This document shows, piece after piece, positions 8,715 through 17,494 of a stretch of 64,000 nt of DNA. Location of the stretch: contig CANLOW010000004.1 of assembly GCA_947493035.1 (NCBI GenBank), positions 62,001 through 126,000 of the forward strand, written 5' to 3'. The DNA is from an uncultured Aquimarina sp. (GTDB lineage: Bacteria; Bacteroidota; Bacteroidia; Flavobacteriales; Flavobacteriaceae). The notes beneath the pieces were generated by a model that was not told the origin of the DNA, searched no databases, and saw nothing but the letters and a program-made list of their open reading frames with translations. The translations under genes and the position numbers were made by a program. Positions within the stretch are counted from its first letter, which is position 1, and each line of letters begins with the position of its first letter.

Positions 8715-10151
8715 ATGAAAAAAATCATTCTATCTATTACTCTTCTATTTATATCAATGCCTTTCTTTTCTCAAACGAGCAACAAGTCTGAGCTAGAAAC
8801 ATTCCTAAAAGAAAATAACATACCTGCTTTAGGTTTGGGTATCATTACTAACGGGGAACTGAGCAAAATAGAAGTCTATGGACAATTAGACTCTGGGCAA
8901 AAAGCACCTTACAATACTATCTTCAATGTAGCTTCTGTGACAAAGCCTGTTACCGCCATGGTAGCCTTAAAATTAGCAAGTCAAGGTAAGTGGAATTTGG
9001 ATGAACCCTTATATAAATTTTGGATAGATAAAGATATTGAAAACGATAAAAGAGCTAAACTCATCACCACTAGATACCTAATCAGTCATCAATCAGGTTT
9101 TCCTAATTGGCGAGAAGGCAAGCTAAAATTCTTTTTCGAACCAGGAACCCAATATCAATATTCTGGTGAAGGTTTTGAATACTTGCGTAAAGCTTTAGAA
9201 AACAAATTTAATAAAACTCTAAATCAACTCGCAAAAGAACTCATTTTTGATCCTTTAAAAATGGAAGACACCCAATACATATGGGATGAAAACACAGATA
9301 CCTCTAGAGTAGCTAAAAGTTATGATAAGGGAGGGAATAGTTATCCTACACATCAAAGAAAAATAAATAATGGTGCAGACGATCTATTAACAACTATAAA
9401 AGATTACAGTACTTTTCTAATTAGTGCTATCAATAGCGAAGGTCTATCAAAAGAAGTTTTCAATGATATGATTACTGACCAAACAGCATCCCTGAATGGC
9501 AAATATTATGGATTAGGATTCGAAAAATATCATTTTAAAGATGGTAACTATGCATTAACACATGGAGGTGCTGACTATGGTGCACATGCTATGACTATTA
9601 TATTTCCTGAAACAAAACAAGGGTTATTGATCTTTACTAACGCTGATAACGGGTACAAAACATATTTCGATTTGCTCCCCAAATATTTAGGAAAATATGG
9701 TAAAGAAATCCTTGAAATAGAAACAGGAAAAAAAATAACGATTCCTGAAAAGATAATCCCATATACCCCATCCAATCAAAAACTACATGACGAAATACTT
9801 TCTTTAGACAAGCAGTTTTTCGAAGCTTACAATACCTGCGATCTAGAGAAACAAGAAGACTTTTATAACAATGACATCGAGTTTTTTCATGATAAATCAG
9901 GGCTAATGACTTCTAAAAAAGCAATCATAGCATCTACCAAAAAATACATCTGTGGCAAAGTAACACGAGAGCTTCTAGAAGAAACAGTCGAAGTATACCC
10001 TATTGCTCATTATGGAGCTATTGAAATGGGTTATCACAAATTCCACAATAGCTCAGAAACTAATAATAAATCCAACCCTAGCAAATTTATAATCATCTGG
10101 AATAAAACTGACAAAGACTGGAAAATAAGTAAAGTAATTAGTATTCATTAA
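8715..10151 (+). CDS. serine hydrolase (class C beta-lactamase-like) with C-terminal SnoaL/NTF2-like domain
   Basis: 478 residues with a signal peptide (MKKIILSITLLFISMPFFSQ). The beta-lactamase-like domain carries SVTK (Ser74-Lys77), YSG (Tyr149-Gly151) and HGG (His283-). The last ~120 residues ('EILSLDKQFFEAYNTCDLEKQEDFYNNDIEFFHDKSGLMTSK...DWKISKVISIH') look like a DUF4440/SnoaL-type NTF2 fold, an unusual C-terminal partner that may bind a small ligand or the product. Expression probably depends on the divergent LuxR-type regulator. Related to, but not closely similar to, the hydrolase at 6606. Substrate unknown. Confidence 0.9.
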   Translation: MKKIILSITLLFISMPFFSQTSNKSELETFLKENNIPALGLGIITNGELSKIEVYGQLDSGQKAPYNTIFNVASVTKPVTAMVALKLASQGKWNLDEPLYKFWIDKDIENDKRAKLITTRYLISHQSGFPNWREGKLKFFFEPGTQYQYSGEGFEYLRKALENKFNKTLNQLAKELIFDPLKMEDTQYIWDENTDTSRVAKSYDKGGNSYPTHQRKINNGADDLLTTIKDYSTFLISAINSEGLSKEVFNDMITDQTASLNGKYYGLGFEKYHFKDGNYALTHGGADYGAHAMTIIFPETKQGLLIFTNADNGYKTYFDLLPKYLGKYGKEILEIETGKKITIPEKIIPYTPSNQKLHDEILSLDKQFFEAYNTCDLEKQEDFYNNDIEFFHDKSGLMTSKKAIIASTKKYICGKVTRELLEETVEVYPIAHYGAIEMGYHKFHNSSETNNKSNPSKFIIIWNKTDKDWKISKVISIH

Positions 10152-10163
10152 AACTAACGCACT

Positions 10164-10370
10164 ATGACATTTCGCATCATCTCTTCTGCTTTTTTATTGA
10201 CTATACTTTTAATACAAGCAAGTATAAGTCTCAAATCTAATAACCAAAACGAAAAATTCTTGTCTGTACATAAAACAGAATCATCTAATACAAATACTAG
10301 TATTAGAAAAAAAACATCTATTACTATATGCTATAATCTAAATCTGGGCCGCCATTCTAGTACTTTTTAG
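10164..10370 (+). CDS. possible small exported peptide
   Basis: 68 residues, ATG 12 bp after the stop of the serine hydrolase gene. The first ~22 residues are hydrophobic with a basic N-terminus, like a signal peptide or anchor; the rest is polar with Ser/Asn/Thr and a basic, aromatic C-terminus (ITICYNLNLGRHSSTF). It matches no family I know. Position and signal-like start favour a real gene in the same operon, but length and composition alone do not prove it. Confidence 0.35.
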   Translation: MTFRIISSAFLLTILLIQASISLKSNNQNEKFLSVHKTESSNTNTSIRKKTSITICYNLNLGRHSSTF

Positions 10371-10489
10371 AGACTTCATTCGAGGGAATTAAAGAGCTTT
10401 TGGTGTACAAAATAAACTGTCTAGTTTTTTTACACTGACTATCGATAACTATAAATTCCCATTATCTTTTGATTATAAATCATAAAGAA

Positions 10490-11704
10490 ATGAAAAGATA
10501 TACAAACATCTTATTATTATTGATCTCCACCATTGGATTTTCGCAAAATGCAGATCTATCCATTTTAGAAAAATCGGTAGAAAAGATGAATGCACTGAAG
10601 TATTTTACTATGACAACTGAAATAGATTTATACGACCCTTTTGCTGACGAAAACCATCATATACTTAGCCAATTATACTGTGATTTCACAAGCAAAGACA
10701 CACTCATTGGCACTAAATTCGTAGATAATGTAAAAATTGAAGGAAACAATAAATTTGGTAAGTCAACAAAGGTTTTTAATGGTAAAAGCTCTTTTACAAT
10801 AGAATATGATAAAAAAATCATTCTTACTGGTCAAGAGAATAACATAAATACTCTTAGTAATTCATGGGGAATGGTTAATTCTTTCTTAAGCTTTAAACAG
10901 GCTATCCCCGAAATGATGAGCAATTCTAATCACTCCATAATACAACAAAAAGATACTATTGTAAATAAAATCGATTCTTACACCTTCGATTTGATCATAA
11001 AAGATGGTTACATTGCAAGCACTGGTATTAAGTATATACATAAAGAATATAGAGACGGAAGTTTAAAAAAAATAAAGTTATTCATTGACAAAAAAAGCTT
11101 GTTACCTTCAGGGTATATTGATTATTGAAAAGGTCCTAAAGAGAATATAATAACTAGTCTAGTTAGCCACTTTAAAAACATCAAAGAAGTAGACCCAATA
11201 GATGAAAAGAAATTAAGTATAGCGTATTATCCTACAGAATTTAAAAGATATGATGCAAAAGAATACTTCACCAAAAACCTATATAAATTCGACAATCTTC
11301 TCAACAACAACATGGACGAATGGTCTCTGACTTCTATTGAAAACAAAGAAGTATCTCAAAATGACCTGAAAGGGAAATTCACTTTAATAGAATTTATGTT
11401 TGTAGGTTGTGGAGTTTGTGTTCAAGCGATTCCTGAATTAAATACATTACAAGAAACCTATAAAAATCAATTGGAGGTACTAAGTATCGATTTTCAAAAT
11501 TCGAAATTGGAAACCTTGAAAAAGTATCATTCGAAAACAAATGCCAAATTTCAAACGCTTAGTGGAGGGAAAGATTTAGCTGATAAGTATGGCATCAATA
11601 TGGGGCCTACTTTTCTATTACTGGACAAAGACTCTAAAGTTGTTTGGTTACAACGAGGGCTTGTTGAAGGTGGGATTACTAAAGAGATTAAAAAATTCTT
11701 ATAA
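10490..11704 (+). pseudogene. TlpA-like thioredoxin-domain protein interrupted by in-frame TGA
   Basis: A signal peptide (MKRYTNILLLLISTIGFSQ) starts at ATG 10490 rather than at an upstream codon at 10469. The frame is open to TGA at 11126-11128, then remains open in the same frame without any other stop to 11704. Both halves together give ~404 residues in the usual layout of Bacteroidota secreted thioredoxin-like proteins: an N-terminal lipoprotein-assay-like domain, then a TlpA/AhpC thioredoxin fold with CGVC in 'EFMFVGCGVCVQAIPEL'. The substitution needed is one base (for example CGA or AGA to TGA). No reason to suspect selenocysteine: the site is not the redox motif. An internal ATG at 11312 could give a short cytosolic thioredoxin fragment. 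Confidence 0.75.
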
Positions 11705-11887
11705 AGTAAACTAACTAAAATTAATTCTTAGTTACGTTACACAAAACCAACATATAATTCTAAAAACCTTGCTATTAAGCATAGACAATACTAGTATGAA
11801 TTATTTTCGTCAAAAATATTTACACTTAAAAAAACAACAAACCTTAAGTTGTATTTTTATATAAAATTTAGTTAGTTGTTACAAATA

Positions 11888-11923
11888 AAAAGCCGATGTC
11901 ATCTAAAGATAACATCGGCTTTT
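11888..11923. terminator. bidirectional terminator between convergent genes
   Basis: Twelve-bp perfect stem AAAAGCCGATGT / ACATCGGCTTTT with a 12-base loop, A-rich on one side and T-rich on the other, located between the TlpA-like gene (plus) and the beta-galactosidase gene (minus). It can end transcription in both directions. Confidence 0.85.
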
Positions 11924-11943
11924 GAATTTTCAACTAATACGTC

Positions 11944-14496
11944 TTACTTAATATTTATCGTCACAGATTGATCTGCTAACCCATCTATTTTAGCAATTAC
12001 TTTTACGGAGCCTGCCACTTTCTTCGATTGAATGATCGCTAAAGCATGCCCTCTGGCTGTCATTAAATTATCTGATTGAAAATCCTGAACATTGTCATCC
12101 TCTCCTGTATCAACACCCAATAATTTTGCGTCACCTTCGATTAAAAAAGTAACCTTCTTATTTTCTGTCCTAACAAACCTTCCTTCTTTATCAACAAGTT
12201 GTACGACTAAATGTGCTACATCATAAGCATCTGCTTTTAAAGATATCTTATCTGCAGTCAAGCTAAATCCTACAACCTCTGAGGACGTCTCTAATTTTTC
12301 CATAATCTCTTTACCCTTAGAGGTACCTTTAGCGATCAAGGTACCAGCTTCAAATGGTACCGTCCATCGTAAAATACGATCAGGAGTATCTTTAAGAAAT
12401 CTAAATCCTAGTGATTTATCATTCAAAAATAATTCAACTTTATCCAAATTAGTCGCTAGCTCTACCACTACATCTTCTCCTTTTTTATAATTCCAATGCA
12501 TATTAGAATTTCTCCAATTGTAAGCACTAGCACTTTCTGGAAGTTCTTGAGCAGAAGGCCCTTTCTTGAAGCCTGAATCTTTTAAAGAAATCGTACCGAA
12601 AGAAAGATGTGGTTCATCTACCCAGATACTTTTAAAATAATTCCAACCTTGTACTTTAAAACCAGCAAAATTTAACATATCAGACCAACCTCCTTTAACA
12701 GGCCAATCACCACTTTTCTCTCCAAGATATCCAATACCCGTCCACATATACATGCTATAAACTCCAGGATTATTGATTACAGCTTCCCAATCACTATAAT
12801 TTCCTGAACATTCTGTTATGGTCACTTGTTTTTCAGGGAAATTTTTCTGTGCCCAATCGATATCGGCATTACGATAACTAAATCCTGCAATATCTACAAT
12901 ATCAGCAAAACCACTAACCATACTTACTTGAGGAATAATAAAATTGGCAGAAGTTGTTCTTGTTGGGTCTAATTCTTTTACCACATCGTTGATTTTTTTT
13001 GCCGTTTCCACTAAAATATATTCTCCTTTTTTAGAAGCATCGTAACGTGCTTTCATTTCTTTCGGAGAAAATTTTGGTGCACCTCCCCAATATCCATCAT
13101 GATCTTGTGGGTCGTCTGGGTTATTCCAGAAACCAGTAACATAGCGATAGTGTAAATATGTCCATTCGATTTCATTCCCTATACTCCATTGCATCACTGA
13201 AGGATGATTACGATCTCTCAATATCGATCTTGTTAAATCACTCTTCCACCATTTCTGAAAATGTTTTACATACCCACTAGTAACATACTCGGGTTTTCTT
13301 TCATGGAAATTTAAACGCTTGTCTTTTGCATAATCCCATTCGTCAAAGATTTCGTCTTGCACTAAGAACCCCATTTCATCACATAAATCTAAAAACTCTT
13401 GTGAAAAAGGATTATGTGACGGGCGAATACCATTGACCCCTGCATCTCTTAATTTTTGTAATCTTCTTCTCCAAACACCTTCAGGAACTGCTGCTCCTAC
13501 TAGACCACCATCATGATGGATACACACACCTTTGATTAAAGTGTTTTCTCCATTTAAGAAAAACCCTTCACCTGCCTTAAATTCTAATTTACGAATCCCA
13601 AATGGCGTAATATATTCATCTACCGTTTCTCCCCCTATAGAAATTGTTGTTATTGCCTTATACATATTTGGCTCTTCAACACCCCAAAGTTTTGGTTTTT
13701 CTACAGTAAACCCTTGATTAAATTCCTGCATTTCTCCTGCAGGTAAGTTTACTTCTTTTGACTGAGAGGCTACTTGGCTTCCATTCGCATCTAAAATATA
13801 AGTATCTATAATAAATGTATTCGCTTCTTTGGTTTGATTGACTACACTAACATCTAAATCAACTGTCGCTTTTTCCTTAGACACTTCTGGTGTTTTAATA
13901 AATGTTCCCCAAATAGGTATATGAAGCTTATCTAAGGTAACTAATTTCACCTTTCTGTAAATTCCGCTTCCAGGATACCATCTTCCATCTACATATCTTG
14001 TTCTATCTACATGTACTGTTAATACATTTTCTTGTCCTTTAGGTTTTAAAATTTTCGTTAAATCGAAATATACTGGCGAGTATCCATAAGGATTCTCTCC
14101 CAACAACTGTCCATTTAACCAAAAAGTAGCATTATTATAAACCCCATCAAATAAAACAAAAGTGCTTTTTTCTGAAGCCTCGTTTTCTGTAACAAAATGC
14201 TTTTGGTATACACCTACACCTCCTGGTAAATATCCTGTAGCACCATCTAATTTTTCATCAAAAGAATGTTCTACGCTCCAGTCATGTGGTAAACGAATAT
14301 CCCTCCAAGTATCGTCCTTTAATGGAACAATAGTTGGTTTCAATGAATCTTTAACTTCTGTAAATTTCCAATCGAAGTTAAAATCGGCTTCTCTTTCGAT
14401 AGCGGAAGCCACATAAGTTGATTGCACCTCTTTTTTCTGTTTCTGACAGGAGATAAAACCAATTAAGATAGAACAAACAAGAATTATTTTTTTCAT
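11944..14496 (-). CDS. GH2 family beta-galactosidase, lipoprotein
   Basis: 850 residues from ATG 14496 (a start at 14505 is also open). The N-terminus has a lipobox ending LIGFISC, so the enzyme is probably anchored in the outer or inner membrane. Layout: jelly-roll sugar-binding domain (~40-190), Ig-like domain (~195-300), TIM barrel (~305-600), then DUF4982-like and further beta domains. Acid/base Glu442 in SIGNEIEW and nucleophile Glu562 in TITECSGN, 120 residues apart, match GH2. Neighbouring galE, galM, galK and galT supply galactose catabolism, so galactosidase activity is likely. In marine flavobacteria related GH2 enzymes remove galactose from agar or porphyran oligosaccharides. Confidence 0.92.
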   Translation of the reverse strand: MKKIILVCSILIGFISCQKQKKEVQSTYVASAIEREADFNFDWKFTEVKDSLKPTIVPLKDDTWRDIRLPHDWSVEHSFDEKLDGATGYLPGGVGVYQKHFVTENEASEKSTFVLFDGVYNNATFWLNGQLLGENPYGYSPVYFDLTKILKPKGQENVLTVHVDRTRYVDGRWYPGSGIYRKVKLVTLDKLHIPIWGTFIKTPEVSKEKATVDLDVSVVNQTKEANTFIIDTYILDANGSQVASQSKEVNLPAGEMQEFNQGFTVEKPKLWGVEEPNMYKAITTISIGGETVDEYITPFGIRKLEFKAGEGFFLNGENTLIKGVCIHHDGGLVGAAVPEGVWRRRLQKLRDAGVNGIRPSHNPFSQEFLDLCDEMGFLVQDEIFDEWDYAKDKRLNFHERKPEYVTSGYVKHFQKWWKSDLTRSILRDRNHPSVMQWSIGNEIEWTYLHYRYVTGFWNNPDDPQDHDGYWGGAPKFSPKEMKARYDASKKGEYILVETAKKINDVVKELDPTRTTSANFIIPQVSMVSGFADIVDIAGFSYRNADIDWAQKNFPEKQVTITECSGNYSDWEAVINNPGVYSMYMWTGIGYLGEKSGDWPVKGGWSDMLNFAGFKVQGWNYFKSIWVDEPHLSFGTISLKDSGFKKGPSAQELPESASAYNWRNSNMHWNYKKGEDVVVELATNLDKVELFLNDKSLGFRFLKDTPDRILRWTVPFEAGTLIAKGTSKGKEIMEKLETSSEVVGFSLTADKISLKADAYDVAHLVVQLVDKEGRFVRTENKKVTFLIEGDAKLLGVDTGEDDNVQDFQSDNLMTARGHALAIIQSKKVAGSVKVIAKIDGLADQSVTINIK

Positions 14497-14531
14497 AGGT
14501 AACATCTATATAAATATTCAAACGTTTTCGA

Positions 14532-14539
14532 CAAACGTA
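14532..14539 (-). promoter_or_regulatory. probable -7 element for the beta-galactosidase gene
   Basis: On the minus strand TACGTTTG, a full TAnnTTTG match, 36 bp upstream of the preferred ATG. A palindrome AAACGTTT at 14520-14527 lies at the expected transcription start and may be a repressor site. Confidence 0.5.
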
Positions 14540-14561
14540 AAGATTGAATGCGAAAATATAA

Positions 14562-14598
14562 AAAGCCAACGTTTTTTTTGTTAAAAAACGTTGGCTTT
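14562..14598 (-). terminator. terminator downstream of galE
   Basis: Sixteen-bp perfect stem AAAGCCAACGTTTTTT / AAAAAACGTTGGCTTT with a five-base loop, 45 bp past the galE stop. It separates the galM-galE transcript from the beta-galactosidase gene, which therefore needs its own promoter. Confidence 0.8.
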
Positions 14599-14643
14599 AA
14601 TTTAATTATAGCATCAAAAAAGAAAACTATATTGTTGTTTTAG

Positions 14644-15660
14644 TTAAGAACGTACTTTTTTCTCCCATTTCCAAGCAGTGTCCATTGCTTCATCCAAAGA
14701 AGAAGTAGCTTTCCAACCTAGCTCATTATTAGCACGATTAGTATCTGCGTATGCTGCTGTAACATCACCTTCACGACGCTCAGCCATTTTATAGTTCAAT
14801 TTTTCTCCTGAAACTTTTTCAAATGAATTGATGACTTCTAATACAGAACTCCCTGTACCTGTTCCGATATTGAAAACTTCGTAATTCTCTTTGTTCTTAT
14901 TTCCCATCAAACGACTTAAAGCTATAACATGAGCTTTAGCTAAATCAACTACATGGATATAATCACGAACACAAGTTCCATCTTCTGTAGGGTAATCTGC
15001 TCCAAAAACTGATAATTCTTTACGCAAACCTACAGCTGTTTGAGTAATAAAAGGCACTAAATTTTGAGGAACGCCTAAAGGTAACTCTCCTATCTCAGTA
15101 CTTTCGTGAGCCCCAATAGGGTTAAAATAACGTAAAGCAATTGCCTTTAATTGCGGAACCACTTTACAAGTATCTCTTATAATTTCTTCTCCTATTTGTT
15201 TTGTGTTACCGTATGGAGATTCTGCTGGTTTTACTGGTGCGCTTTCTGTAATTGGCAATTCATCAGCTTGCCCATATACCGTACATGAAGAGCTAAATAT
15301 GAAACTAGCATCATCTTTCTTTTGTAGTTCTTGTAACAAATACACTAAAGTACCTATGTTATTTTCATAATACGTTAGAGGGATTTGCACACTTTCACCC
15401 ACAGCCTTAGAAGCTGCAAAATGGATTACTCCTTTTACATCTTGATGTCTTTCGAAAAAGTCAATCACTTTAGGCTTATCTCTTAAATCAATCTTCTCGA
15501 AAATTGGTGTTTTTCCTGTGATCTTAGTAATTCCATCTAACACATCTTCCGATGAATTAGAACAATTATCAATAATCACTACCTCATATCCTTCATTCTG
15601 AAGTTCTACCACCGTATGTGATCCGATAAAACCAAGTCCTCCTGTTACTAGTACTTTCAT
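14644..15660 (-). CDS. galE: UDP-glucose 4-epimerase
   Basis: 338 residues, the normal GalE size. NAD-binding GGLGFIGSH (7-15), the Ser/Thr loop 'FSSSCTVYG', and catalytic Tyr150 and Lys154 in SPYGNTK are all present, with 'ALRYFNPIGAH' and 'RDYIHVVDLAKAH' as in bacterial GalE. It interconverts UDP-galactose and UDP-glucose, closing the Leloir cycle begun by GalK and GalT. It is 48 bp downstream of galM on the same strand, likely one transcript, and is followed by a strong terminator. Confidence 0.97.
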   Translation of the reverse strand: MKVLVTGGLGFIGSHTVVELQNEGYEVVIIDNCSNSSEDVLDGITKITGKTPIFEKIDLRDKPKVIDFFERHQDVKGVIHFAASKAVGESVQIPLTYYENNIGTLVYLLQELQKKDDASFIFSSSCTVYGQADELPITESAPVKPAESPYGNTKQIGEEIIRDTCKVVPQLKAIALRYFNPIGAHESTEIGELPLGVPQNLVPFITQTAVGLRKELSVFGADYPTEDGTCVRDYIHVVDLAKAHVIALSRLMGNKNKENYEVFNIGTGTGSSVLEVINSFEKVSGEKLNYKMAERREGDVTAAYADTNRANNELGWKATSSLDEAMDTAWKWEKKVRS

Positions 15661-15708
15661 GCTTTCAAATAGTTACTGCAATCTGCGAAGACTGCCAAAG
15701 TATTGTTG

Positions 15709-16728
15709 TTATTCTTGGACAAATTTATAAATTAATTGATGTTTATAAGCCTCATTTTCCTTCAAAATAGTGCTAGGGAAATGATTATTCTTAGTTGCAT
15801 CAGGAAAATGCTGTGTTTCTAAACATAAACCAGCATAAGGACCATACATAACACTCCGCTTACCTTTTAGTCCTTCAACATAAGCAGCTGTATACAATTG
15901 CACCCCTGGTTGTGTCGTTTCTATTTCCAAAACCTTATTCTTAAAACTAGCTTTTGCTGCAAAAGCTAATTGATTTAACGGTTTTTTAATTAAAAAATTA
16001 TGATCGTACCCCATTGGTAATTCTCCATCAAAAGCATTCAACTGTTTCCCTATCTCTTCTTCTTTAGAAAAATCTAGAATTCCATCTTTAATTTGCTTTA
16101 TTTCTCCGGTAGGTATATTCGTATCATCATTAACGGTATAGAAATCCGCATTAATTTCGACCTTGTGCTGCTTTATATCTTTAGATTCATAACCTGATAA
16201 ATTGAAATAATCGTGCCTAGTCAGGTTAACCACTGTATCTTTATCAGAAGTTGCTTTGTATTCCATTATTAAGCGGTTATCTTCTGTCATTTCAAAAGAA
16301 CAAAGCACCTTCAATGTTCCTGGATAACCTTCTTCTCCATCGATACTTATATAGGTAAAGGCCAATATATCTTCAAACAATTCTCCTTTCCAGTTCTTCT
16401 TATTAAAACCCTCGAAACCACCATGTAATTGTTTTGGCGGTTCATTTTCAGAAAGTTTCACCTCTTTCCCTTCAATAATAACTGAAGCGTTAGATAAACG
16501 ATTTGCATTTCGCCCTACAATACACCCCAAATAATACTCATCTGATAGGTATTCATCCAAAGTATCATACCCTAGTACAATATCTGTACCATCGGGGTAT
16601 ATTATTTTTTGGATGTACAAACCGTAACCTAAGATATGTGCTTCAAAACCATTTTCATTTCTCAATACAAATTTCTGTACTGAATCTCCATTAGGAAGTT
16701 TCCCAAATTCACTAGACGTCACCTTCAT
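15709..16728 (-). CDS. galM: aldose 1-epimerase (galactose mutarotase)
   Basis: 339 residues, typical GalM length. Conserved segments include 'YGLYIQKIIYPDG', 'GRNANRLSNA', 'LHGGFEGFNKKNW', 'VNLTRHDYFNLSGY' (carrying the family His), 'PMGYDHNFLI' and the C-terminal 'LCLETQHFPDATKNNHFPSTIL' with the catalytic Glu. It interconverts the anomers of galactose for GalK. Cytosolic: no signal peptide. First gene of the galM-galE pair, divergent from galK-galT across a 766 bp region. Confidence 0.95.
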   Translation of the reverse strand: MKVTSSEFGKLPNGDSVQKFVLRNENGFEAHILGYGLYIQKIIYPDGTDIVLGYDTLDEYLSDEYYLGCIVGRNANRLSNASVIIEGKEVKLSENEPPKQLHGGFEGFNKKNWKGELFEDILAFTYISIDGEEGYPGTLKVLCSFEMTEDNRLIMEYKATSDKDTVVNLTRHDYFNLSGYESKDIKQHKVEINADFYTVNDDTNIPTGEIKQIKDGILDFSKEEEIGKQLNAFDGELPMGYDHNFLIKKPLNQLAFAAKASFKNKVLEIETTQPGVQLYTAAYVEGLKGKRSVMYGPYAGLCLETQHFPDATKNNHFPSTILKENEAYKHQLIYKFVQE

Positions 16729-16781
16729 TTAATAAGCAAGATATTAAAAATCAATTTTTTAGAAATAAACTAAACCAACAA

Positions 16782-16789
16782 CAAAAGTA
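16782..16789 (-). promoter_or_regulatory. probable -7 element for galM-galE
   Basis: Minus-strand TACTTTTG matches TAnnTTTG, 54 bp before the galM ATG. The -33 element is weak. Confidence 0.5.
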
Positions 16790-16852
16790 TAATAGATTAT
16801 TTTAGGATTATTAAATTATCTATACGAATATCCATAATCACTAATAATAGAA

Positions 16853-16943
16853 ATTTTCGTCATCCTGAAATTGTTTCAGGATCTCATTAGGGATAAAAAA
16901 TCAATAGGATGAGATTCCTTGTCAAGTAAGAAATAACGAAAAT
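16853..16943. repeat. REP/MITE-like intergenic element
   Basis: A 91 bp unit bounded by the inverted ends ATTTTCGT (16853-16860) and ACGAAAAT (16936-16943), with an inner inverted pair GGATCTCAT / ATGAGATTCC. The sequence 'CGTCATCCTGAAATTGTTTC' resembles the abundant 'GTCATCCTGAA...TTTCAGGATCTC' intergenic repeats I know from other Flavobacteriia. The multi-copy status in this genome cannot be seen here as only one copy is in the window. Confidence 0.6.
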
Positions 16944-17423
16944 GGATGTAATATTACTCATTACCGATATTCAATATTATCTATTATGCTTGTTTTGTTT
17001 ATTGTATTCTGGAGGGTAAAAGTAAGATTTTTCTACTGTCTTTTTTTAAGGCAATAAAAATCCAGGCAGTCACCTGCCTGGAATAACAACTAATCAAAAA
17101 ACTAAACTCTATAATGTGATTGCTTGCTCAAGGCAGTCACAAAGCTTAATTAATGCCCCTAAAGGCATTTCAAAAATAAATAAATCCAATGGTTTGTTTG
17201 TTCGTTTTTTTTCAACGAAAGTCATTATTTACAACAACGCAACTTTTTATCTATTTTTTAGACAAAATGACAAAAAACACCACAAACCAACTACGAATAC
17301 GTAATAGTCCTTATTTACCTTAATAACGTTAAAATTTAACATTCATTTCATTTTATATTTACATTTTTCATAATGAGGCACTTAAATCTAATATATTCTT
17401 TCTTAAAATATCCACTTGTCAGC

Positions 17424-17437
17424 TATCGTAAACGATA
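17424..17437. promoter_or_regulatory. palindromic operator candidate upstream of galK
   Basis: TATCGTAAACGATA, six-base arms around AA, centred about 26 bp before the galK promoter core. The position suits a regulator of galactose genes, but no regulator gene is adjacent. Confidence 0.45.
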
Positions 17438-17455
17438 AGTCTTGTATACAATTAT

Positions 17456-17463
17456 TATATTTG
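17456..17463 (+). promoter_or_regulatory. probable -7 element for galK-galT
   Basis: TATATTTG, an exact TAnnTTTG, 31 bp before the galK ATG, giving a leader of about 25 nt. No -33 TTG at the standard spacing. Confidence 0.6.
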
Positions 17464-17494
17464 CCCACTAATATCACGATAACAAGTCTCGAAT

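Larger units (their letters stand above)
16729..17494. other. 766 bp divergent control region between galM and galK
   Basis: No convincing gene. It holds a galM promoter core (16782), a repeated-element-like sequence (16853-16943), two short hairpins (17061-17082, 8 bp stem TCCAGGCA/TGCCTGGA; 17152-17169, AATGCC/GGCATT), the direct repeat AGGCAGTCAC at 17064 and 17131, and a palindrome plus promoter core just before galK. A plus-strand open frame at 17116-17304 has low-complexity composition and is not called. Confidence 0.6.

Noticed and set aside
11126..11128. Selenocysteine reading of the TGA in the TlpA-like gene
   Set aside because: The site is not a redox motif, no SECIS-like hairpin was noticed just after it, and a single base change to an Arg codon explains it.
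17116..17304. Open frame in the galM-galK gap as a gene
   Set aside because: Low-complexity Lys/Asn-rich translation, spans two hairpin structures and has no family resemblance.
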